From: Lunularia cruciata
Lineage: Eukaryota; Streptophyta; Marchantiopsida; Lunulariales; Lunulariaceae
DNA: 64,000 nt
Assembly (NCBI GenBank): GCA_948567375.1
Contig: OX419756.1
Location: 36,744,552-36,808,551 of the forward strand
Direction of reading: 5' to 3'
The notes under the pieces were generated by a model that did not search any database, had not been told where the DNA came from, and saw only the letters and a program-made list of their open reading frames with translations. Both the position numbers and the translations under genes were made by a program. Positions 56,753 to 64,000 of the stretch are shown here, piece by piece (position 1 is the stretch's first letter; each line of letters starts with the position of its first letter).

Positions 56753-59700
56753 ATGGACGCTCTTAAAGTTGCAGGAAATGACGCAGTGCGACAAGGCGAC
56801 TATACAACCGCTCTCGACAGCTATCAGCGAGCATTATCAGCAGCCGATGAAAGCACTTCTCCCGACGAGATCGCAGCCTTGCACAGCAACTGCTCCTTCG
56901 CTCATCTAAAGCTAGGCCAGCTTCAGGAGGTTTAAATTCTCCTCCAAATATTTAGTCAGAGTTCATGCTTACGATTGTGCATGTACGCGCGGAACATATC
57001 GATTCTTTCAGATTTTCTTATCCTTCTTCTAGATAGCATTATCTGGAGGAAAATTCACTGGGCTCTGAATCGAACCCTCTCTGTGCATCCTCCCCTCTGG
57101 TTATATGTCGTTGTGGTCGACGCTAGCGTGGATCTAGACCTTACAATTGCGTAGACTATCAAAAGGGGAGTTTGTCCCTTGGCTACGTCCTATCCGTTGC
57201 TAGATCATACTTCTCCATGTCGAAGTAAGGTGGAGTTTGTTAGCTGCAAGGTTTATTGGACTTTTAGTGGCCGCAACATTCACTTAATGCAAGGTCATTT
57301 TGCGGCCCATGTGCAGGCTCTTCAAGAAGCAAACAAAGCTGTCGCTGCAAAGAGCGATTGGAGCAAGGTGAGATTCACTGTCTTCAAACCATCAAGTCTC
57401 AAAGTCACACGCTGGTCTGACTCTTATGGATCCTCTGTTATGAACTGGGTGTGGTGCAGAGAGCATCCTGCAAAGGGCCACGTCTTTTAGCATATTAACT
57501 AAGACACGGATTGGCTAAAACAACATCAGACTGGAACATATCAAGAATTACAGAAAGTTTGTGCACTCACGTAAAAACTCCTCTTGCTAATTCTCTTCTA
57601 ATTTAAGAGGACTTTTTCTTTCTCTAAATTGGACTCCGACGTAACTTTTTCTCTTCTATCATTACATCTCCTTTGTAAGATTGCAAATTCTTGTAGTTTA
57701 GTTTATTCTTATCACGACATAATTCATCTGTAGAAGGATCCAGCTCGCTGAACCCTCGTGCTAGTTCCAAGTCGCAACTCCTCAGCCTCTGCAATAACAA
57801 TGCTGACAACTCTAAATTTCTCATTGTAGTCATTCTTCTCACTCAGAGCGGCCAAACGAGTCGAAGTACTTAGAAACTCACAAAAATGGTTGTTGGCAGG
57901 GCCACTTCAGATTGGGAGAAGCACACTTTGCTCTGCGTGACTACTCAAGTGCAGCAGATAACTATGCAAAGGCTTCAGAATTGGTAAGGAAATCACAAGG
58001 CCATATCGTTACGCAATAAGAAGCACAGAATCTAACGTGCGGTGAAGCTCTGAAGACCCTAAGCTGAGGCATCGGTCTAATACTGGGATATGTCTCACGT
58101 ACTACTCCAGAACTGAACAATATACTTCAGTAAACAGCTGGATAACCCGTTCCCAGAACGGCTTCTGTTCTCGTATACCAATATACTTCAGTAAACAGGA
58201 AACTGTCTGTAGACTGCTCGGAAAAAATATTGTCCATTTCCGACGGGCAACCTAGTTACTCAGTCCAGGGCCACGATGTAGTTTCTTTCTGAGTTACGAT
58301 TTCCCATCCTTCAGGCACCTGACGATGCCACCATCAAGAAGCGGCTTGCTTTGGCGACAGAGGCTATGGATGGATTCTACTTCCGTCAGGTAAAGTCATT
58401 ACCCAATTGCATGTACTAGATCCACTGGATACGCTGGCTGCTCTTGAGGTGTTCTTCTCTTGCAAAAGTTGTTCCAGTGCCTGATGAACATTTTGTGTGT
58501 TCCAAATTGGTCAAGATGTTTAGCAGACAAGGTTCGAAGATCCACATTGACATCAAACTTCCGTTTGACTCATTTTTCTACTAGACCTTGTGACATAATC
58601 TGTTGTTCTCTGGTGCCGTGCATTTGTACATGTGGGTGTGGTAGATGTCAAATTATTAGCAAACTCCGACATCTTCTAGAAGAGTCATAAATCTGATCAT
58701 GGCCTGTGACATGGTGATGGTTTGATTGCAGCTACTTCCAGCGAGAGATGTGTGTTTGTCACCCTCTAATATCATCGAAAGACAGGTCTGCCTCCGCGAT
58801 CACTCGTTGTTGGTTCTTTACTTTTGCATTCCCTAGTCGATAGAACGAGTCCGACAAGCAGGCAAATCCCTTTCAGTCTGGACCTCTCTTAGAGGTCCAG
58901 TTATAAACGACCAGAACATGGTCTATTCTGAGTACATTTTCACTAAACTGCAAGTATAATCTTGGGTTATTTGTTGCTGCCAAACGTAGTGTATGTCTGA
59001 ATATGGGGTTTCACCTGTCTCCCTGCCATCAAATCAGATTTTCAGCAGTGCTGAACAGATGCAGAATTACATTTACCTTATTGGTGATGCGAGGACCCGT
59101 GAATGCGTGGTCGTAGATGCAGCTTGGGACGTTAAGGTGATGAACCAAATCACATTCTTTTGGAATTGCATAGAAGCATTTATATGTCCAAGAACTTTTT
59201 CATGTCTTGAGTTTGGCCTTGAATGTGAATCGACATCTTGCTGAGCTGTTATACAAGTACTGACTAACGAAGCCTCATAAGGCGGGCCTATATAAATTTA
59301 CTTGGGTAAAATATCCGTCACTAGATTTATCAGGAGTTCTATACGAGGTAGGACAACTTCGTTCAAGTATATTCTATTACACCTTGTGCAAACTACTGCT
59401 CTTCTTCTGTTGAGGAGCCTGATGATCGTCAGTAAAAGGATAGAGTCGATAATCATTGAGTAATTACCAATATCTCAACGTCTCTCTGTTTAACTCTTCT
59501 CAAAGGTTGTATTACATCCTATAGAATTTGTTACCAGAACTATAGCTTGAGGCCAACACCTTCATTTCATACGTGTCCAAATAGAGCCTGTTCACGTTCC
59601 GGCTTAAATTTATCATCTTGGTATTCTGTTTCGTATGAATCTCATGGCAAATTGCTCTTGGAACGAATGCAATTTAGTGGATTTGTGTAGCGATGTATCC

Positions 59701-62202
59701 AGCTAATTGACATATGTAAAGAAGTACCGTAAGTTGTCAATTTCCTATATCATTTATATGAGGAGGATTTGACTTTATAGCCTGAACTGTGAACCCGAAA
59801 CCTGGCATAGCGAAAATACTTTTGAGAATTCTTTGTCTTCCTACGTCCTAAGCAGAGATGTTTTACTTGATAGACATATCTTCTTTCTGATACTCATGCT
59901 ATATTGTGGGTCTTTATCTTAAATGGAAAAACATCAGGGTATTAGAGCAATTGCCGCTGCGGACAACATGAAGCTGGTAACTTCTAACTCTCATTCCGGA
60001 AATGAATTTGTCTAAATGAGATGTTTCCTCTCTTCTTTTGCATTGCACTTCTCCTTACAGATAATCGGGACGAACGGGTTATGTTTTCTAATCAAGTGAG
60101 TCATAATAGCGGATGCTGATTCGGTGGTGGATGGGGCTGTGCTGGTGCAAGAGAGATTTCTTGGTTGGATGTATAACTGTATCTAAAATAAGTGCTTGCC
60201 ATTTTCTAAAGGTGGGAGCAGTTGTCACGCATTATCATTTTGATCACGTGGGAGGTATCCCACCTCCTCCTTTCGACTCTTTTGGTATCAAAGTCCCCGG
60301 AGTTTCTGATCTTGCTTTGGAAGACAAAGTCAAGGTAATTTTCCTATTGTACGCTGCTTTGATTGATTTTAGATTAGGCTTCTCAATGGCCTCATGTCAG
60401 AGGTTCTATAGCTTTGCTATATAAAATAATGCGGAGAAAAAGTATTCTTGTCCATATGTCTATCTCCTTGAAGTCGTATAATTTGTATTTGCTGAAATTT
60501 AGGTCTCGCACAAGTCTATCCGGATTCCAACAGGACAAAGCGCCGACCATATCTGACATGCTCCTTCCTGTCCATTTCTTGCTAGGTTTACGTCAATAAG
60601 CTTGATGCACAAACTGTTAAAACGAAGTGTGGAATTCCAGCAGCATCAATGGTCTTGCTGGAGGTAAGTAGCGTGTATGTTTCATCTCGCATAGTTCTTG
60701 AAGTTGGCTGGGTGGTTATGTACAAAATATTCATTGGAACATGATTTTTTTATCGGTGGTAGTTCTCTTCTACCTTATCGAGGGCGAAACCGAAATCTAC
60801 AACTGCGTGCAGTCGGAGACAATGCTGACATTACTGCTCTATATGAAGCATATATACGGAAGCTTAATTTACATCCCAACTTTGGGATTGTGCTAGCGTG
60901 ACTAATGTGCTCAAGTGGAGTATATAACAGCAATCATTTGGAACGAATTTCCCGAACCTTTTATGTAGGATCCATTCAACACTTGAATTTCACCCCAGCC
61001 GCAGGACAATTTTGGCCTTACCAATTATTGGAGTAGATCATACACATGGATTGAGCCTGAGAAGATTCCGACAGGACTATGTATGGAGCAGACGCAGAAA
61101 AGTCGAGAATGGATAAAGTAGTTACCAACTTCTGAGAGCATTCACATTAGCGGGACCATTCTTGATTTGGAGTGGCTGTTAACAGGTAGGATTAAGGTCA
61201 CAAGAAATGTTGTGCACTTGCTCGGGCTTTACGGAGCTTGATTGACCTATTTTATGTCTCTGCAGGATGGCGGAGTTGTCAATGTCGGAAGTGTGAAGTT
61301 GCACTTCATACACACCCCTGGTCATACCCCCGGCAGTCAGTGCATTCACATTCCCAGGTAGGAGCGTCAAACCAATCCTACCGAAACTAGGAGTTGATAC
61401 CCGTCGAAAATCCAGGGGTATTCGTTTCTGTAATTCCAGAATGTTCATAGTTGCGCTGAGGTGTTGTCCAGTGCTCTTACCCGAGGTTCATGAAAGCCTC
61501 GTACTCTCAAGTCAACTGATACGCCAGGAGGGACTCTAAGTCCCTCCTGGCGTATCAGTTGACCTTCTTAGCCTGAGCTGATGATGAACAGGTCACCTAA
61601 GTGATATATTGGGCAACCATGTGCACCTTCTAACGTCATGTATGTCGAGAATTAGAACTGATTAGTGCCTCGATTGACCATAATCAGGAAAGATGGAGAC
61701 ATTTTGATATCCGGTGACACTCTCTTTATTGGAAGGTACGCAATGACAGCTTACGCTCATAAGTGCCTACTAAATATTGATAGATCTATATTTGTTTTGA
61801 GCGGTAGTTTTGCTTTTAAACTGGTGAGGCACAATTGTTTTGATTTTGTAGTCTGAATGTGGCATTGACTTGTCTTGTTTATGTAGTTGCGGAAGACTGG
61901 ACTTTCCGGATTGTGATCCAAAAGCTATGTACACCAGCCTTCAAAAGAAGCTCTCAGGCTTACCAGAGAACACCAGGTCTGCAAATGAATAATCAAAACC
62001 AATTCATTCATCAAAACTTCATGATTTGTGAGATCCTGACACATCGACCTTCATAGCTGATGGTGTTCTGGAAAATTTGTGCAGAGTCTACCCTGGACAT
62101 GATTATGGCGGTCCTTTCACGACTATTGGACAGGAGAAGAAGAAAGGAGTTCTCAAAAACATGACCGAGAGTCACTGGTTGAAAATGCACCATCGGTTCT
62201 GA
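56753..62202 (+). CDS. TPR-metallo-beta-lactamase fusion protein (13 coding exons, 375 aa)
   Basis: Exons: 56753-56929, 57317-57367, 57900-57983, 58315-58389, 58732-58785, 59038-59136, 59938-59976, 60212-60334, 60586-60663, 61266-61357, 61688-61735, 61887-61976 and 62085-62202. All junctions are GT-AG, phases match, and the total is 1128 nt with TGA. Residues 1-128 form about three tetratricopeptide helix pairs (GNDAVRQGDYTTALDSYQRA; FRLGEAHFALRDYSSAADNY). Residues 148-375 are a glyoxalase-II-like hydrolase: THYHFDH (His200, His202, Asp204, His205), HTPGHTPGSQC (His280), SGDTLFIG (Asp301) and YPGHDYGG (His342), a complete dinuclear metal site. A thioester or related hydrolase or oxygenase activity is expected; the substrate is unknown. 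No signal peptide is evident. TPRs normally bind partner proteins, often chaperones. The joining of the two parts is shown by continuous reading through exons 4-6. Confidence 0.9.
58113..58198 (+). repeat. Direct repeat in intron 3 of the TPR-lactamase gene
   Basis: AATATACTTCAGTAAACAG occurs twice, starting near 58119 and 58180, about 60 bp apart. It looks like a small tandem duplication with a diverged centre and has no evident role. Confidence 0.5.
61511..61563. repeat. Perfect 25-bp inverted repeat with a 3-base loop
   Basis: GTCAACTGATACGCCAGGAG followed by GGACT (61511-61535), loop CTA, then the exact reverse complement at 61539-61563. It lies inside intron 10 of the TPR-lactamase gene. 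There is no mismatch in 25 pairs, so it is recent, maintained, or an assembly artefact. It would form a strong hairpin in the pre-mRNA. Confidence 0.9.
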
Positions 62203-63543
62203 GGAGACACTATGCATGATTCTCAGGTTTTGCAGGTTTTCGCTAGTTCTGTATTTGTAGATATGTAAAGGATTTTGTCAATTTAGCTTGAATGTGAGGA
62301 AATTTTCTTGGAGTTTTTCCTCCACAAAAAGTGTCAACTATAGACAGTTGCAGGCAGAGTAATCTATTGAAGCTCTATGGTTGGAGAATCAACAGGAAGA
62401 CAGTTTTTTTAAAGGTTTGAACAACACTTGTCTAACTTTTTGTGACACACCTTGCTTAACAACCGTCGGTTGGCCACGAAGACGGTGTATACCACATGAA
62501 GTTGCTTATACTCAGGCCGAATTATGTTCCAAGTGAACTTGTTGTAGCCTATGGCACAAGACTAGTAGTGTCAAGGTGCAAATTGAAATGATCTGGTGGG
62601 TGCAGCTTATTAGAAGTTGCGAGCATTGCAGACGTCCGTACTGAGTTGCGGTTCACAGACACTGGGAACCTCCATGTGTTCAAAATCGAACGAACTACCA
62701 AAATCAATTGAGTTTTGTGTCTTTGCAAATGCAATCATGATGTTCGATCATCCTACTCATCTTCAGCGTGAATATACTGCCTTCCCCTCTTTTTAACGTT
62801 CCTCAAGTATGTTACCGTGTGCCGCCTTAGACCATTGACATTTACTGATCCCAAGTAGCATTGAATTAGTATATTTAGGCTAATTGTGGACCTCGATAAT
62901 CTCGTATTCACTCCAAAACACGTTGCCACTACTCATTCGTTATAGTCAGACCACTGTTCTCACGCGTGGATCTGGTATCCTTCGATTGAAAGAGTTCATA
63001 ATAAGGGCGACTACTCGTGGAATTTGCTCACGCGGCATTGCATGCAATGCCCATCACCACTCTGTGACCTAACTAGCTCATATTTAGAGGTGCATGGGAC
63101 GGTCGGTTTGTGGCAGAAATCACATTAAAGATACTGTAGACTCCATATCCCTGTCTCTATATTTGCAGTAAAAAAAGAATATCAATAGGCTGTTTGATTC
63201 TATCTCCTCAAAAAACCAACAGTATGCATGCATATTCCCGTCTCCATGGAACCTTCGTGATACTAATAGCGAAATTTTATTGCAAGATTGCAGATAACAA
63301 TGAGATCAAGTATTTAAGGGCACTATCCACTGAAATGTCTCAGCAGTGTACTCGCAAAATACCGGCAGGTTGAAGCGCTAATCACTGCTGTGGCTGCGTG
63401 AAGAGATGTCGTGTTCAAAATCACTGAAGGACAGGTCCACCATCAATAACTAGGTGAAGGAACATTATGTGTCCAAGACCTGGGTAAAGTCATCAAGCTA
63501 ATGCAGAACAACCATATGCATCTAACTAGACGAAATTAAACAT
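62203..63543. other. 3' flank of the TPR-lactamase gene; no recognised gene
   Basis: Presumed 3' untranslated region followed by about 1 kb without a supported coding exon. Frames here are short (at most 73 codons) and lack domain motifs or consistent splice sites. Confidence 0.45.
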
Positions 63544-63730
63544 TCACAGAACGTCCTCGCTTGGGGATTGACTATCAGTGGATGAATGCTTATCTGATCA
63601 GACAGGGCACTTCATATTTTCATAGTTTCAAACATTGGCTCATCAGAATCTCACCTTTGAGAGCGACTGTGTTCGATGAGAGAATGAGCATGTCAACCAT
63701 GAAGCCCATTAGAGGAGAAAACTCCCAAAC
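63544..63730 (-). CDS. Possible last two exons of a minus-strand gene
   Basis: On the minus strand CTTTGCACAG|GTTTGGGAG opens an exon at 63730-63655 that reads VWEFSPLMGFMVDMLILSSN and ends CTCAAAG|GTGAGA. The next acceptor CTGTCTGATCAG|ATAAGC starts 63593-63544 in the matching phase and ends in TGA after SPSEDVL. Only one frame of the first exon is open and it continues correctly into the second. The hydrophobic MGFMVDMLILSSN stretch could be part of a membrane segment. No preceding exon could be joined in phase within the window, so family and function are unknown. Confidence 0.35.
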
Positions 63731-64000
63731 CTGTGCAAAGATTGGAGAGGGTTAGATATCCATTCCATCTCAAACTTATACTATGATCCAAGCAGTCATA
63801 CTATACACATACGATCAGAAACATACTTCAAGGGCGGCAACTGAGAATGCGCAGGGTCAAGAAAATAAGACAAGGAAGATCCACAAGCATAAAAGCTACA
63901 ATCTCTGCCCATTGGACAACGATTTAAGAGTTCATACTTCTGTAGTCAGGAGAAAGAAGTAAGCATTTGCTCTGACAGTGAAACAGCGGGTGTTGCAGTA
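63731..64000. other. Window end; no supported feature
   Basis: On the minus strand a hydrophobic frame (about 63900-63825, with FMLVDLPCLIFLTLRIL) lies behind an AG acceptor, but it meets a stop before the only donor, so it could not be joined to the exon at 63730. The 5' part of that gene, if real, is outside the window. Confidence 0.3.

Noticed and set aside
63825-63900. Hydrophobic minus-strand frame as an exon preceding 63730
   Set aside because: In its open frame it reaches a TGA before the only donor site, and the other frames do not join 63730 in phase.
1-64000. CRISPR arrays, bacterial operons, rRNA genes, telomeric repeats
   Set aside because: None was seen. The splice sites, LTR elements and intron structure are those of a plant nuclear genome.

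Overview
The window looks like nuclear DNA of a land plant. The evidence is spliced genes with GT-AG introns, Ty3-type retrotransposons primed by plant initiator-Met tRNA (primer sites reading TGGTATCAGAGC), a chromodomain integrase, a plastid-type DUF1499 gene and a decayed Harbinger transposase. The repeated coiled-coil ORF family reminds me of unannotated liverwort (Marchantia-like) proteins, but that is recollection; the sequence alone only supports 'plant, perhaps a bryophyte'.

Bases 1-49,250 are a nest of dead mobile elements in AT-rich DNA. I name the layers A', A, B, C, D, E, F and 'TG-CA copies 1-3'. A' (1-980, minus) is a Ty3 element entering from the left and abutting D (981-4041, plus), a Ty3 element with most of pol deleted. 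D abuts C, a chromovirus whose integrase is split by TG-CA copy 1 (4310-8091) and resumes at 8092, ending in an LTR at 9149-9491. TG-CA copy 2 lies at 10568-14326 (minus). A solo D-type LTR lies at 15751-16663. A (minus) runs from its LTR at 37896 down to about 19520. It is split by the complete but dead Ty3 element B (20998-35572), whose left LTR in turn holds TG-CA copy 3 (21564-25352). E (18733-19450 and 37897-39500) and F (40381 to about 44150) are far older relatives of the TG-CA elements. A Harbinger transposase relic lies at 47955-48900.

The most unusual content is the TG-CA family: 3.76-3.79 kb units with TG...CA ends, a perfect 5-bp target duplication around each of three copies, an empty site inside the window, one long ORF with an N-terminal globular domain and a C-terminal coiled coil, and no reverse transcriptase, integrase or terminal repeats. 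They may be giant ORF-bearing solo LTRs or a class not described to my knowledge. A second strong signal is arrays of canonical heat-shock elements upstream of the TATA box in LTRs of the A/A'/C family.

From about 49.8 kb the composition changes and two intact spliced plus-strand genes follow. One (50813-53418, 8 exons, 250 aa) encodes a probable plastid DUF1499 protein. The other (56753-62202, 13 coding exons, 375 aa) joins an N-terminal TPR domain to a glyoxalase-II-like metallo-beta-lactamase domain with all metal ligands. Two minus-strand exons near 63.5-63.7 kb may be the end of a further gene. Nothing suggests an operon or functional link between these neighbours.
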